In this document: piece by piece, positions 26,214 to 35,535 of the stretch
How the letters are laid out: every line of letters begins with the position of its first letter
Numbering within the stretch: the first letter of the stretch is position 1
Source: Cytobacillus horneckiae
GTDB taxonomy: Bacteria > Bacillota > Bacilli > Bacillales > Cytobacillaceae
Assembly (NCBI RefSeq): GCF_002835735.1
Contig: NZ_PISD01000008.1
Location: 392,653 to 456,652 of the forward strand
Direction of reading: 5' to 3'
Length of the DNA: 64,000 nucleotides
Made by a program: the position numbers and the translations under genes
Notes under the pieces: generated by a model
The model's input: the letters and a program-made list of their open reading frames with translations, nothing else
Told to the model about the DNA's origin: nothing
Databases searched by the model: none

Positions 26214-26220
26214 TGAATGT

Positions 26221-26250
26221 TAGGCAGGGCAGTTATGTTGCCCTGTCTTG
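26221..26250 (+). terminator. Terminator of glcB
   Basis: AGGCAGGGCA pairs with TGCCCTGTCT (one G-T pair), 6-base loop, short T-rich tail. Confidence 0.65.
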
Positions 26251-26569
26251 CTATAAAGTTTAGCAAATGACTGTAGCGGTGGTTGCTGCAAGATTTTATG
26301 TGGATTGAGAAGAAATGTGAAACTGGTATTTCGCTTGTAATGAGCAAAAGTGGCATCAAGAAGCAAAAACCAAAAAATTTCCCATTATGATACCGATCAA
26401 TACTGGCATAAAAAAGCTGCCAATCTTCAATTGTGTAAATAACTAACTTATCAGCATAATAAATAAATGTCTAATAAAAACTTAATTAATATCCAGAAAA
26501 TTAAATTAGTATCTACCACAATATAATGCTACTATTTTAGTAAAATAAAAACAGAGAGGGAGAAGCATA
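26251..26569 (+). other. Intergenic region before the FAH-family gene
   Basis: About 320 bp with no open frame. TATAAT at 26522-26527 is a possible -10 about 45 bp before the start. No regulator palindrome like those of the glycolate genes is visible. Confidence 0.4.
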
Positions 26570-27346
26570 ATGAAATTCACAAGGTTTGAAGCGAATGATA
26601 ATATCTTCCAAGGAGTAATTGAAGGAGATGAAATTCGCGTTTTCTCAGGAGAGTTATTTGGAGATTGGTCTTATACGGGAGATACATATAAAAGAGATGA
26701 AGTGAACTTGCTGGCTCCTTTGCAGCCGAATCATATTATTGGAATTGGAGCCAATTTCGTTGCAAGGAAGGAGGACTTGCCAGAAAGCTTGCCGGAAATT
26801 CCTGTCTTCTTCTATAAGCCGTCTTCGTCTGTCATTGGACCTGAAGCTGAAATTGTCATTCCAGATGGGATAAATCAGGTGAAATTTGAGTCTGAACTTG
26901 CTGTGGTTATAGGAAAAACAGCAAAGGATATAAAAGAAGATGAAGTGCTGGATTATGTTTTTGGGTACACTGTTGGAAATGATGTTACCGCACCTCAATT
27001 TTTTCATGAGGATGGCCATTGGACCGTTGGAAAATCATTTGATACTTTTACACCTTTAGGACCGGTTATTGAAACGGAATTAGACCCATTTTCTGTTAAA
27101 GTCGAAGCGAAGCTGAATGATGTTGAGAAGCAAAATAGCGCGACTGATTTAATGATTATTCCTATCCGTAAAATGATTTCATATTTATCGAAAGTGATGA
27201 CACTACAACCTGGCGATGTCATTTTAACAGGAAGTCCTGTAGGAGCAGAGCTTGTGAATGAAGGGGATGTCATTCAATGTGAAATTAAAGAAATCGGCAC
27301 TTTAAGAAATTCATTTGTAGCTGCTCGTCAATCTGTAAAAAGTTAA
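26570..27346 (+). CDS. Fumarylacetoacetate hydrolase (FAH) family protein
   Basis: A 258-residue FAH-fold enzyme. The metal-binding acidic residues are visible in KFESELAVVIG (E-x-E) and the following VGNDVTA, and the C-terminal PGDVILTGSPVG motif is typical. The family includes acylpyruvate hydrolases and oxaloacetate decarboxylases; the substrate is not set by sequence. It lies 36 bp before an IclR-type regulator and among glycolate genes, so a role in handling 2-oxo acids is a reasonable inference. GAGAGGGAG lies before the ATG. Confidence 0.85.
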   Translation: MKFTRFEANDNIFQGVIEGDEIRVFSGELFGDWSYTGDTYKRDEVNLLAPLQPNHIIGIGANFVARKEDLPESLPEIPVFFYKPSSSVIGPEAEIVIPDGINQVKFESELAVVIGKTAKDIKEDEVLDYVFGYTVGNDVTAPQFFHEDGHWTVGKSFDTFTPLGPVIETELDPFSVKVEAKLNDVEKQNSATDLMIIPIRKMISYLSKVMTLQPGDVILTGSPVGAELVNEGDVIQCEIKEIGTLRNSFVAARQSVKS

Positions 27347-27382
27347 ATAGAGATAGGTGAAAGCTTGTTTTGAGGTGAGACG

Positions 27383-28150
27383 ATGGAACGGGAAAATATG
27401 GTGAAATCTGTGAGCCGGGCTCTGGATATTATTTCAATTGTCAGTATGAAAAAAGGCGGCCTCGGAGTAACCGAGATCGCCAACCAAATAGATATTAATA
27501 AGAGTTCAGTCTATAGGATCTTATCTACACTAGTCCAGTATGGTTATGTAGAACAAGATGATGATACAGGGAGATATAAACTCGGTTATAAACTTTTAGA
27601 AATTAGTTCACGGCTGCTCGATTCGATTGATTTGCGTACTGAAGCACATCCGTTCTTGCGTGAGCTTGAAAATGCAACAAATGAGGTCATTCATCTTGTT
27701 GTATATGATCAGGATGAAGTCGTGTATATTGAAAAGCTAGATGGGAATGAAGCGCTGCGCATGCACTCAAAAGTTGGTAAGCGCGCGCCAATGCACTGTA
27801 CATCTGTCGGCAAGGCGATTTTATCTCAGCTGCCCGTTCATCTTGTTCATGACATTCTTGATCGCAAGGGGCTGCCTGCACATACAAATCAAACGATTGT
27901 AGATAAAGAAACATTGCTTAGAGAACTAATAGAAGTCAGGCATAAAGGCTTTGCCCTTGACTTGCAGGAAAATGAGTATGGGATTACATGTATTGCAGTG
28001 CCCATTTTCGATCACCAAGGTAAAGTTTCTGCAGCAGTCAGTATTTCGGGCCCAACTATGAGAATGACAGACGAGCGGTTGCAGGAGCTTCGGCCGCTTA
28101 TGATTCAAACAGGACAGCAAATCTCTGCAAGGCTTGGATATGTACAATGA
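27383..28150 (+). CDS. IclR-family transcriptional regulator
   Basis: A 255-residue IclR regulator: N-terminal winged helix (GVTEIANQIDINKSSVYRILSTL, YGYVEQDDDTGRYKLGYKLLE) and C-terminal effector domain with GKRAPMHCTSVGKAIL, YGITCIAVPIFDHQGKVSAAVSISGP. Such regulators sense small organic acids, for example glyoxylate/pyruvate (AllR, IclR) or KDG (KdgR). It probably controls the FAH gene upstream or the wider glycolate region. The ATG has GAGGTGAG nearby. Its stop overlaps the next start by 4 bp (ATGA). Confidence 0.9.
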   Translation: MERENMVKSVSRALDIISIVSMKKGGLGVTEIANQIDINKSSVYRILSTLVQYGYVEQDDDTGRYKLGYKLLEISSRLLDSIDLRTEAHPFLRELENATNEVIHLVVYDQDEVVYIEKLDGNEALRMHSKVGKRAPMHCTSVGKAILSQLPVHLVHDILDRKGLPAHTNQTIVDKETLLRELIEVRHKGFALDLQENEYGITCIAVPIFDHQGKVSAAVSISGPTMRMTDERLQELRPLMIQTGQQISARLGYVQ

Positions 28151-28743
28151 TTCTTTGGATCAATGGGACATTCGGTTCTGGAAAAACAACGCTTTCATAC
28201 GAATTAAATGATCGTATCGAGGGTTCCTTTCGTTATGACCCGGAAAAGCTGGGCAGCCATTTAATGAGAACGATTCCAGCAAACGTCGCAGAGAATGATT
28301 TTCAAAAGTATCAGGCATGGCGAACAATGGTCTGCTCAATGATTCTCGAATTATCCATGCGTTTACAAGGAAAAATAATCATTGTCCCTATGACACTTAC
28401 AAATAAAGATTATCGGCATGAAATTTTTAGTGCACTGAAAAGCAATGGGCTGGAAGTGCATGAAGTTCTTTTGGAAATAAAGGAAGATAAGCTCCTTAAG
28501 CTTCTTCAATCACGAATGGAGACTAAATCGTCATGGGCGTACAAGCAATTTGAATATAAAAAAAATGAAATCAAGCAAATAGACACTTTCAAACTGGACG
28601 TAAATGAACGGTCAATTGATGATGTGGCCGAAACAGTCATAAGCCATTTTAACTTACCGGCAAGAGCTGATCAAAGAGGCATCCTTCAGAAAAAATGCAA
28701 ACGAATGATAAATAAATTTAGGGAATCTTTTTATTTCAAATAA
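28147..28743 (+). CDS. tmrB: TmrB-like P-loop NTPase (tunicamycin-resistance family)
   Basis: A 198-residue ATP-binding protein beginning MILWINGTFGSGKTTLSYEL with Walker A GTFGSGKTT at residues 7-15, followed by RYDPEKLGSHL and VPMTLTNKDY. These blocks and the length agree with B. subtilis TmrB (197 aa), which binds tunicamycin and gives resistance. The C-terminus is basic with an amphipathic character (KKCKRMINKFRESF), as known for TmrB membrane association. The start overlaps the IclR stop. A drug-resistance role is known only for the B. subtilis protein. Confidence 0.82.
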   Translation: MILWINGTFGSGKTTLSYELNDRIEGSFRYDPEKLGSHLMRTIPANVAENDFQKYQAWRTMVCSMILELSMRLQGKIIIVPMTLTNKDYRHEIFSALKSNGLEVHEVLLEIKEDKLLKLLQSRMETKSSWAYKQFEYKKNEIKQIDTFKLDVNERSIDDVAETVISHFNLPARADQRGILQKKCKRMINKFRESFYFK

Positions 28744-28796
28744 GAGCCATCTAACAGTCGCTATAAGCGTTTGTTAGATGGCTCTTATTTTTTGAC
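28742..28796 (+). terminator. Terminator after the tmrB-like gene
   Basis: AAGAGCCATCTAACA pairs with TGTTAGATGGCTCTT, followed by ATTTTTTG. The stem is about 15 bp. Confidence 0.85.
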
Positions 28797-28848
28797 TGCC
28801 GAACAAAATAATTGAATAAAATTAATATAATAAATTCTCAGAATATTA

Positions 28849-28876
28849 TTGTAATTGATGAGAATCTTAGTATAAT
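28849..28876 (+). promoter_or_regulatory. Promoter of the permease gene
   Basis: TTGTAA (28849-28854), 16-bp spacer, TATAAT (28871-28876). The expected start near 28883 is just before two operator-like palindromes. Confidence 0.6.
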
Positions 28877-28889
28877 TATATTAAAGTGT

Positions 28890-28925
28890 TTGTTATATAA
28901 CATATAAAATATAGTTATATAACAA
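28890..28925. promoter_or_regulatory. Tandem operator-like palindromes before the permease
   Basis: GTTATATAAC occurs at 28892-28901 and again at 28914-28923, 22 bp apart (two helical turns), within TTGTTATATAACA and GTTATATAACAA. They resemble the TTGT...ACAA sites before glcE and glcB. Their place just after the promoter suggests repression. Confidence 0.55.
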
Positions 28926-28997
28926 TGTTTACTGATGCGCAACATCTTGCATTTATTGTTTGTTATGAAGAAACATGAACTAAGGGGGAGAGGTCAA

Positions 28998-30773
28998 ATG
29001 AGTACAGGAATGTTAGCAATTTTATCACTTTTACCGATTATTGCCGTTGCCGTTTTCTTAGTCGGATTAAAGTGGCCTGCAAGTAAAGCCATGCCAATAG
29101 CATTTTTGGTAGCGGTTGCATTAGCTCTGTTTGTATGGAAAGTGCCAGGCGTCAATGTGGCGGCTGCTTCTGTACACGGATTAGTAGTTGCAATTACCTT
29201 GCTTTATATTATTTTCGGATCGATACTTCTGCTCAACACATTACAGGAAAGCGGTGGCATGAGAACAATTCGACAGGGGTTTACGGATATAACCGCAGAC
29301 CGTAGAATTCAAGTTATTATCATTGCCTGGCTCTTTGGCTCATTTATTGAGGGAGCGTCTGGTTTTGGTACACCTGCTGCCGTTGCCGTACCATTAATGG
29401 TTGGATTAGGATTCCCTGCAATGGCTGCTGTAGTAGCAGGAATGGTTATTCAAAGTACCCCCGTTTCCTTTGGAGCAGTTGGAACACCCATTCTAGTAGG
29501 TGTTCTATCAGGGCTATCAGCTGACGCAAGTATTACTGATAATTTTCTTGCACTTGTCTCGCAAATTGGCGGTCAAGTAGCGATACTACATATGATCGCA
29601 GGTACATTGGTGCCTTTATTCGTTGTAGCGCTAATGACGCGATTTTTTGGGAAAAATAAATCTTTCTCAGAAGGAATTAAAATTTGGAAGTTTGCACTAT
29701 TTTCAGCATTTGCAATGACGATTCCTTATGTAATCGTTGCCAACACACTTGGCCCTGAATTTCCTTCGATGACAGGCGGTTTAGTTGGTTTGGCAATTGT
29801 TATATTTGCGGCAAAGAAAGGCTTTCTTATGCCTAAGGATGAAGTGTGGCAGTTTGAAGAAAAATCAAAGTGGAATCCTGATTGGACAGGGAAAATTGAA
29901 ATACAATTAGACAAAAAAGGTAAAGAGATGAGCATGTTTACAGCATGGCTACCCTATGTATTAGTTGGATTATTCTTGGTGTTAACAAGACTGAATGCAC
30001 TTCCATTAAAAGCATGGCTGCAATCAGTCGTATTAAAGATAGAAAATTTATTTGGCTCAGGAATAGGTACGAGCTTTGAAATTTTATATTCACCGGGGAC
30101 AGTTTTTATCCTTGTATCCATACTCACTTTCTTTATACACGGAATGAGGAGCGGAGCTTATGTAAATGCATGGAAACAATCTGGCAAGACTACATTGGCA
30201 GCATCAGTTGCGCTTGTCTTTACTGTCCCGATGGTTCAAGTCTTTATCAATACAGGGGGCGGAGCAGCGGGCTATAACCAGATGCCAATCGAGCTTGCAA
30301 ATGGAGCAGCGGCACTTGCTGGCGAATTCTGGCCATTCTTTGCTACATTTATCGGTGGGATTGGCGCTTTTATAGCAGGAAGTAATACTGTCAGTAACAT
30401 GATGTTTGCTCTTTTCCAATATGATGTGGGCAGCCAAATTGGCGTTGATCCAACATGGATTGTTGCTCTCCAGGCTGTTGGTGGGGCAGCAGGGAATATG
30501 ATTTGTGTGCATAATGTCGTTGCAGCATCCGCTGTCGTAGGTCTTGTCGGCAAAGAGGGAGAGGTCATTAGGAAAACTTTATTCCCGTTTGTTTATTACT
30601 CTTTATTTGCTGGTGCAGTTGGATATTCAATTGTATGGTATTCAACAAAAGGAATATTTAATGTTGGTTCAATTGTTGCTGTCCTGATTGCAGTCGCGGC
30701 AGTATACATCATTGCCACTAACAATCGGAGATTAAGTTTAGAATATCCGAATAATAAAACGATCTCGAAATAA
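28998..30773 (+). CDS. L-lactate/glycolate permease (LctP family)
   Basis: A 591-residue polytopic membrane protein with 13-14 hydrophobic segments. [19 protein letters not shown] (near residue 115), [38 protein letters not shown] and [20 protein letters not shown] are hallmark LctP/GlcA blocks. The family imports lactate and glycolate with protons. Genes and operator-like sites around it make glycolate likely here. I chose ATG 28998 because GGGGGAGAGG precedes it; longer frames start in the leader. Confidence 0.9.
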   Translation: MSTGMLAILSLLPIIAVAVFLVGLKWPASKAMPIAFLVAVALALFVWKVPGVNVAAASVHGLVVAITLLYIIFGSILLLNTLQESGGMRTIRQGFTDITADRRIQVIIIAWLFGSFIEGASGFGTPAAVAVPLMVGLGFPAMAAVVAGMVIQSTPVSFGAVGTPILVGVLSGLSADASITDNFLALVSQIGGQVAILHMIAGTLVPLFVVALMTRFFGKNKSFSEGIKIWKFALFSAFAMTIPYVIVANTLGPEFPSMTGGLVGLAIVIFAAKKGFLMPKDEVWQFEEKSKWNPDWTGKIEIQLDKKGKEMSMFTAWLPYVLVGLFLVLTRLNALPLKAWLQSVVLKIENLFGSGIGTSFEILYSPGTVFILVSILTFFIHGMRSGAYVNAWKQSGKTTLAASVALVFTVPMVQVFINTGGGAAGYNQMPIELANGAAALAGEFWPFFATFIGGIGAFIAGSNTVSNMMFALFQYDVGSQIGVDPTWIVALQAVGGAAGNMICVHNVVAASAVVGLVGKEGEVIRKTLFPFVYYSLFAGAVGYSIVWYSTKGIFNVGSIVAVLIAVAAVYIIATNNRRLSLEYPNNKTISK

Positions 30774-31112
30774 TCATAAATATCCTTTGAAAACAAAAAC
30801 GCCCCTCATTCTTATTCGTGTCTAATAATGAAGGGAGAGTTCAGATTAAGAAAAAGATGCAAGAACTGAGCAGTTTTTTTCATATTTTAAATAATAAAGC
30901 GATATATTTATACTGTTGGGCTTAACTTTATGCCCGCACACCCCTGACATTATGAAGATGCAGTTATTAAAACTTTTTTGAGCCAGTAATGGCTCTTTTT
31001 TTATGGAAAAAGAAGCTAAGTAAGGTTTAAGGTGAGTTCCTGGAAACGGACGCCAACAGCTTCATTTAACAGATAGCTCTTTTGTTAGGTTGGAATAATA
31101 TTCCAGATGACA
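30774..31112. other. Intergenic region between the permease and the DUF523 gene
   Basis: About 340 bp without a gene. It holds one imperfect hairpin (CCCTCATT...AATGAAGGG, 30804-30836), probably the permease terminator, and a clearer terminator at 30980-31002. A 22-codon frame from 30857 has no good ribosome site and is not called. Confidence 0.5.
30980..31002 (+). terminator. Rho-independent terminator in the permease 3' region
   Basis: GAGCCA-GTAA-TGGCTC followed by seven T residues. Confidence 0.75.
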
Positions 31113-31586
31113 TTAATTACTTTGTAAAAGATGATTTATTTCATCTAAGTTTTTCTCAGATAAAACTTTAATCCCATTCTGTTTAAACAAAGCAGCTGTA
31201 ACTCCAGTTCCTTCGACTTTTCTTCCAGAAAAGCTGCCATCATAAATTTTTCCGCTGCCACATGAAGGGCTATTTTCTTTCAATATAACTATAGAAGCAG
31301 ATAATTCTTTTGCTTTTTTTAATGCTTCTTCAGCCCCAGTAATATAAAGATCGGTTACGTCGTTGCCAGAAGCATCATATACTTTCGCTCTCCCATTTAA
31401 TACATCATCTCCATTTCCACCAACAATCTCCGCGGGTTCTCTAGGAGTAGAAAATCCGCCCAGTAATTCTGGACATACAGAAATGGCTAATTGTTGCTGG
31501 AGGAGCTGAGCAATGCTGTTATTGTAACAATCTGAAGCATCATACCGCACTTTATGGCCTGCTAAACAAGAGCTGACTAATATCAT
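31113..31586 (-). CDS. DUF523 (TudS-like) iron-sulfur protein
   Basis: A 157-residue DUF523 protein. Three conserved cysteines are visible: C7 in VSSCLAG, C38 in SVCPELLGG and C109 in KENSPSCGSG. In the TudS family these bind a [4Fe-4S] cluster that takes sulfur from thiouracil; a role in thio-base desulfuration is therefore possible, although most DUF523 proteins are untested. TAGGAGAG lies before ATG 31586. It is monocistronic and divergent from the YtrA-type operon. Confidence 0.85.
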   Translation of the reverse strand: MILVSSCLAGHKVRYDASDCYNNSIAQLLQQQLAISVCPELLGGFSTPREPAEIVGGNGDDVLNGRAKVYDASGNDVTDLYITGAEEALKKAKELSASIVILKENSPSCGSGKIYDGSFSGRKVEGTGVTAALFKQNGIKVLSEKNLDEINHLLQSN

Positions 31587-31691
31587 GATTCACTCTCCTA
31601 AGCTTTTCAATATACACCTATCGTAATTCACTTCTCCCGGTTTGAAAATAAATAAATTAAAATAAAGCTTCTATTTTCCATAAAATTGATA

Positions 31692-31697
31692 TATAAT
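31692..31697 (+). promoter_or_regulatory. -10 element of the YtrA-type operon
   Basis: TATAAT about 60 bp before the regulator start. The -35 is poor. The expected start lies inside the operator at 31703-31723. Confidence 0.45.
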
Positions 31698-31702
31698 TCA
31701 AC

Positions 31703-31723
31703 TGTACTACGTATCATAGTACA
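31703..31723. promoter_or_regulatory. Operator palindrome of the YtrA-type regulator
   Basis: TGTACTA-N7-TAGTACA is a perfect 7-bp inverted repeat overlapping the expected transcription start. It resembles the spaced palindromes bound by YtrA-subfamily GntR repressors that control their own ABC operon. Confidence 0.65.
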
Positions 31724-31757
31724 CTACATACAGCTATATCCAGATAGGAGGGTGGCT

Positions 31758-32138
31758 ATGCTTGAGCTTGATTTGCGGAGTCGTAAGCCGATTTATGAGC
31801 AATTAGTCGATAAAATAAAAGAGTTAATTATCATAGAAGTGATGAAGCCTGATGAACAGCTTCCATCTGTAAGGTCGATGGCACAAGAGCTTGCGATAAA
31901 CCCAAATACCATCCAAAAAGCCTATCGTGAATTGGAAAATCAGGGATATATCTACTCGGTCAAAGGGAAAGGAAGCTTTGTCAGTCCAGCTACGCCACAA
32001 CCTGACATAGAAAAACTGATTCAAGTAAAAAAAGAATTAGCCAAATACTTGTCAGAGGCCATGTTTTTAGGAATGCCTTCTGAAGAGATTATAAATTTAA
32101 TAAAAGAGATAGAAGATTCAATGGGAGGAGGGTCATAA
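31758..32138 (+). CDS. GntR-family regulator, YtrA subfamily
   Basis: A 126-residue short GntR regulator with the winged helix (KPIYEQLVDKIKELII; QLPSVRSMAQELAINPNTIQ; GYIYSVKGKGSFV) and only a brief helical tail for dimerization, which defines the YtrA subfamily. Such proteins repress ABC transporter operons that answer cell-envelope antibiotics. ATG 31758 has GGAGGG 6 bases upstream. The ABC ATPase gene begins right after its stop. A palindrome overlaps the predicted start site. Confidence 0.9.
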   Translation: MLELDLRSRKPIYEQLVDKIKELIIIEVMKPDEQLPSVRSMAQELAINPNTIQKAYRELENQGYIYSVKGKGSFVSPATPQPDIEKLIQVKKELAKYLSEAMFLGMPSEEIINLIKEIEDSMGGGS

Positions 32139-33038
32139 ATGATGAAAATGATCCAAGTCAGAAAGAAATTAGAAAATACCTGGGCAGTAGATAATGTGAC
32201 TATTCATGTAGCAAAGGGATCGATTTACGGTCTTTTAGGTTCGAATGGTGCCGGAAAAACTACATTGCTGAAGATTATGTCAGGGATTTACTTACAAGAT
32301 GATGGCGAAGTAATTTTTGACGGAAATCAAGTTTTTGAAAATCCATCAAATAAAAGACGAATCTTTTTTATTCAAGACAGCCCTTATTTTATTCCGCAAT
32401 ATACTGTAAAGCAAATGGCTAATTTTTATAGTCAAATTTACAGCAGATGGGATTGGGAATGTTATGAAGCGCTGATTGCTAGTTTTGAAATGAACACGAA
32501 TAAAAAAATTCACCGCTTTTCAAAAGGTATACAAAGACAGGCGGCCTTTATCTTTGCACTATCAGCGAAACCAGATGTATTAATACTAGATGAACCGATG
32601 GACGGCTTAGATCCAGTGCTGCGCAAGAAGATTAAATCCCTCATTATCGATGAAGTTGCCGCAAGGGAAATGACAGTAATCATCTCCTCACATAACTTGC
32701 GAGAAGTTGAAGATTTATGTGATACGATCGGAATTATGCATAAAGGGAAATTGATACTTGAAAAAGATATTGATGATTTAAAATCAGATACTCATAAAAT
32801 TCAGATCGCATTTAAAGGACCTGTTCCTCCGGTTATTTATCAAAATATGAAGGTTTTGCATAAAGAGAAAAGAGGAAGTATTGTCCTGTTAATTGCCAAG
32901 GGGGATGAAGAGGAAATATCATCAGTGATTCAAAGTTACCAGCCGATCATATTTGATTTATTGCATCTAACTCTTGAGGAAATTTTTATCTATGAAATGG
33001 AGGATGTCGGTTATGCAGTCAAAAACATCCTTAATTAA
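32139..33038 (+). CDS. ABC transporter ATP-binding protein (YtrB-like)
   Basis: A 299-residue ABC ATPase: Walker A GSNGAGKTT (about residues 33-41), an unusual signature RFSKGIQRQ in place of LSGGQ, Walker B VLILDEPMDGLDP and H-loop SSHNL. The altered signature is common in the YtrB/BcrA-like branch. It starts directly at the stop of the regulator and overlaps the permease gene by 26 bp. It should power the large permease that follows. Confidence 0.9.
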   Translation: MMKMIQVRKKLENTWAVDNVTIHVAKGSIYGLLGSNGAGKTTLLKIMSGIYLQDDGEVIFDGNQVFENPSNKRRIFFIQDSPYFIPQYTVKQMANFYSQIYSRWDWECYEALIASFEMNTNKKIHRFSKGIQRQAAFIFALSAKPDVLILDEPMDGLDPVLRKKIKSLIIDEVAAREMTVIISSHNLREVEDLCDTIGIMHKGKLILEKDIDDLKSDTHKIQIAFKGPVPPVIYQNMKVLHKEKRGSIVLLIAKGDEEEISSVIQSYQPIIFDLLHLTLEEIFIYEMEDVGYAVKNILN

Positions 33039-34959
33039 TAAAGAGATTATAAAAAGTATTTTTCGCAGTGTCGGATGGGTATCCATCCTGTATTTCCTAT
33101 GTTTAATATTTATCCTTCCTTTGAATATGTTTATTCTCTTTTCGAATGGTCAAGGACAATTTTATTATTATGATAATTTATTTTCTTATAATTTCTTTTA
33201 TCAAGCGGCATTAATGATTGGTATTCCTGTGATATTGTCGATGTTCCTATTCCGGTTTTTACAAGTTAAACAATACAGTGATTTTATTCATAGTTTGCCA
33301 ATAAAACGCACGAGTATATTTCATCAATATACATTGCTAGGCTATTTCATTTTAATAACGCCAATTGTTCTCATTGCGGGCGTGATTTTACTATTATACT
33401 CGCCTTTAGAATTAAATGGGTATTTTCCGCTAACGGATATATTTGAATGGCTTGGATTAACAATTTTGTTCAACACTGTTTTCTATATTGCCGGCGTTGC
33501 GGTAGCAATGATTTCGGGGATTTCAATTGTACAGGGCGTATTAACTTATATTGCTTTGTTGCTTCCGTTAGGGTTGCTTATATTAATAAGCTATAACCTG
33601 CAATATTTTCTTTTTGGCTTTTCGGCAGAATATATTTTACAAAATAAATTAGACTTTATATCACCGCTTGTTGTAGCAGCCCAAATTAATTATTATAGTT
33701 TATCAACAATTCAGTTGGTTTTATATATTGGTTTAATCATTGTCTTATATTTCACAGCATTATTTCTTTATAAGAAAAGGAATGTGGAATCTGTTTCACA
33801 CGCATTAGTATTCCCGATATTAAAGCCATTTTTTAAATACGGAGTTACCTTTTGCATGATGCTCCTAGGTGTCTTGTACTTTGGGGAGATGCAGGGAGAT
33901 CGCACATGGGTGATGATTGGCTATATTTTTGGAGCGATATTAGGCTATTTGATCGCCGAAATGGTCCTGCAGAAATCATGGCGAATCACTGTCCACCTTA
34001 AAGGGTTTATATTATATTGTGCAGCAATTATCTGTCTTGTTGTTTTATTAAAGATGGACTTAATGTTTTTTGAAAAAAAGATGCCTGCAATGAACGAAAT
34101 AGAGTCTGTCCATTTTAGTGAAGGCTATTACGGATATTACCTTGAGGAAGATCAAGAACAATATTCTCTAAAAGAAAGAGATAATATTCATTTTGTTCAA
34201 CAGCTGCATAAAAGCATATTAAACAACCATGAAGGAAAAAGGCTTGATAGTCGTTTTGGAGATTCTGCTTTTTTTGCCTACAAGCTTAAAAACGGGAAAA
34301 AGGTCGTGCGCGAATACAAGATTGATAAGAAAAACTATGAAGGAATGTATAAACTTATTTTCGAATCTGAGGAATATAAGATCGCTACTAATGATATTTT
34401 TTCAATCAATGAAAATGAAGTTTCTAAGATTATGATACATTCCAATTCGATTGTCGATAAAATTACATCCATCAATAAACATGAGGAAAAGCTTGAGTTC
34501 ATAAAGGCATTAAAGCAAGATATTCTAACCTCGAAATATGAAGATATGCAAGAAATGACTAATCCGTATGCTTCCATTAACATAATTACTGATAAAGATG
34601 ATATCTATCTAGACTGGAATTATTACAATAAAGAAGTTGAAGCTTGGTTAAATAACCACGGATATAGCGATGTAAGATTAACTGGTGATGATCTTGACTA
34701 TGCCCTTATTGTGAAAAAAGATGCGGTGGAAATTAATGATCGGCAATCATATGAAGAAATAAGAGATACGATAGAAAAATCTCCTAATAAGCTAAAAATA
34801 GAGAAAACGTCTGATCTGGAAGAGACATTAGTAAAAACGCGTCCTTTTGTGGACGGCGACTATGTCATTGTCTATTACTATAAAGATATTAATCAGGTAG
34901 AGATAAGCGGGATATCTGCTAAGGATGCCCCTGAGTTTATAAAGAATAATTTAAAATAA
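33013..34959 (+). CDS. ABC-2-type permease with large C-terminal domain (DUF6449-like)
   Basis: A 648-residue membrane protein. Residues 1-350 hold about nine to ten hydrophobic segments; the remaining 290 residues form a soluble domain rich in charged residues with repeated small motifs such as EEDQEQYSLKERD and DDIYLDWNYYNKE. The layout matches Bacillus ABC permeases annotated with DUF6449, usually next to a YtrA regulator. ATG 33013 has GGAGG 8 bases upstream and overlaps the ATPase gene. By analogy it exports or senses an envelope-active compound; substrate unknown. Confidence 0.82.
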   Translation: MQSKTSLINKEIIKSIFRSVGWVSILYFLCLIFILPLNMFILFSNGQGQFYYYDNLFSYNFFYQAALMIGIPVILSMFLFRFLQVKQYSDFIHSLPIKRTSIFHQYTLLGYFILITPIVLIAGVILLLYSPLELNGYFPLTDIFEWLGLTILFNTVFYIAGVAVAMISGISIVQGVLTYIALLLPLGLLILISYNLQYFLFGFSAEYILQNKLDFISPLVVAAQINYYSLSTIQLVLYIGLIIVLYFTALFLYKKRNVESVSHALVFPILKPFFKYGVTFCMMLLGVLYFGEMQGDRTWVMIGYIFGAILGYLIAEMVLQKSWRITVHLKGFILYCAAIICLVVLLKMDLMFFEKKMPAMNEIESVHFSEGYYGYYLEEDQEQYSLKERDNIHFVQQLHKSILNNHEGKRLDSRFGDSAFFAYKLKNGKKVVREYKIDKKNYEGMYKLIFESEEYKIATNDIFSINENEVSKIMIHSNSIVDKITSINKHEEKLEFIKALKQDILTSKYEDMQEMTNPYASINIITDKDDIYLDWNYYNKEVEAWLNNHGYSDVRLTGDDLDYALIVKKDAVEINDRQSYEEIRDTIEKSPNKLKIEKTSDLEETLVKTRPFVDGDYVIVYYYKDINQVEISGISAKDAPEFIKNNLK

Positions 34960-34973
34960 AAGGAGGGAGAAGC

Positions 34974-35504
34974 GTGAACAGAAAAGAAACGCTGATGAAA
35001 GAGCTATGCGGACAATATGAGAAAAGAATGTTCCACATAGCTTATCGAATTACTCGTGATCATTATACTGCTCAAGATGTTGTGCAAGAATCATTTGTAA
35101 AAGCATATATGAAACTCGATACACTTCAGGACCATGAGAAAATCGGGTCATGGCTTGCAGCTATCACGACTAGGACGGCTATAGATGTAGTTAGAAAAGA
35201 GCGGTTAACGAAGGAGCGAACAGAGAGTATAGATGATTGGGAGAAGTCAAACTTACGGATGAAGCAAAACGTTGAAGATGAAGTAGCGGCACATATAATA
35301 GAAGAAAAAATTTCCCGTTTTATTGATTCGATATCAACAGATCAGCAAAACGTTTATCAGTTGAAAATGAAGGCTGGCCTAAAGGAGAAAGAAATTGCTG
35401 CGCTTCTACAATTAAATCAAAACACAGTAAAGACAAAAATATATCGGCTGAGGAAGCAATTAAAGCAATTGTTAAATAATAACGAAATAATTGAATGGTC
35501 TTAA
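34974..35504 (+). CDS. ECF-type RNA polymerase sigma factor
   Basis: A 176-residue sigma-70-like ECF factor: region 2 (AYRITRDHYTAQDVVQESFVKAYMKLDTLQD... SWLAAITTRTAIDVVRK) and region 4 (VYQLKMKAGLKEKEIAALLQLNQNTVKTKIYRLRKQL). Start is GTG 34974 with GGAGGGAG upstream. It lies 14 bp after the permease gene in the same operon, and no anti-sigma gene follows; a terminator ends the operon. The soluble domain of the permease is a possible, untested partner for regulation. Confidence 0.9.
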   Translation: MNRKETLMKELCGQYEKRMFHIAYRITRDHYTAQDVVQESFVKAYMKLDTLQDHEKIGSWLAAITTRTAIDVVRKERLTKERTESIDDWEKSNLRMKQNVEDEVAAHIIEEKISRFIDSISTDQQNVYQLKMKAGLKEKEIAALLQLNQNTVKTKIYRLRKQLKQLLNNNEIIEWS

Positions 35505-35506
35505 GA

Positions 35507-35534
35507 GAAAGCCTGGCATAATTGCCAGGCTTTC
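35507..35534 (+). terminator. Terminator of the YtrA/ABC/sigma operon
   Basis: GAAAGCCTGGCA / TGCCAGGCTTTC, a perfect 12-bp stem with a TAAT loop. A degenerate second copy (21 of 24 bases equal) lies at 35738-35761. Confidence 0.85.
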
Positions 35535-35535
35535 A

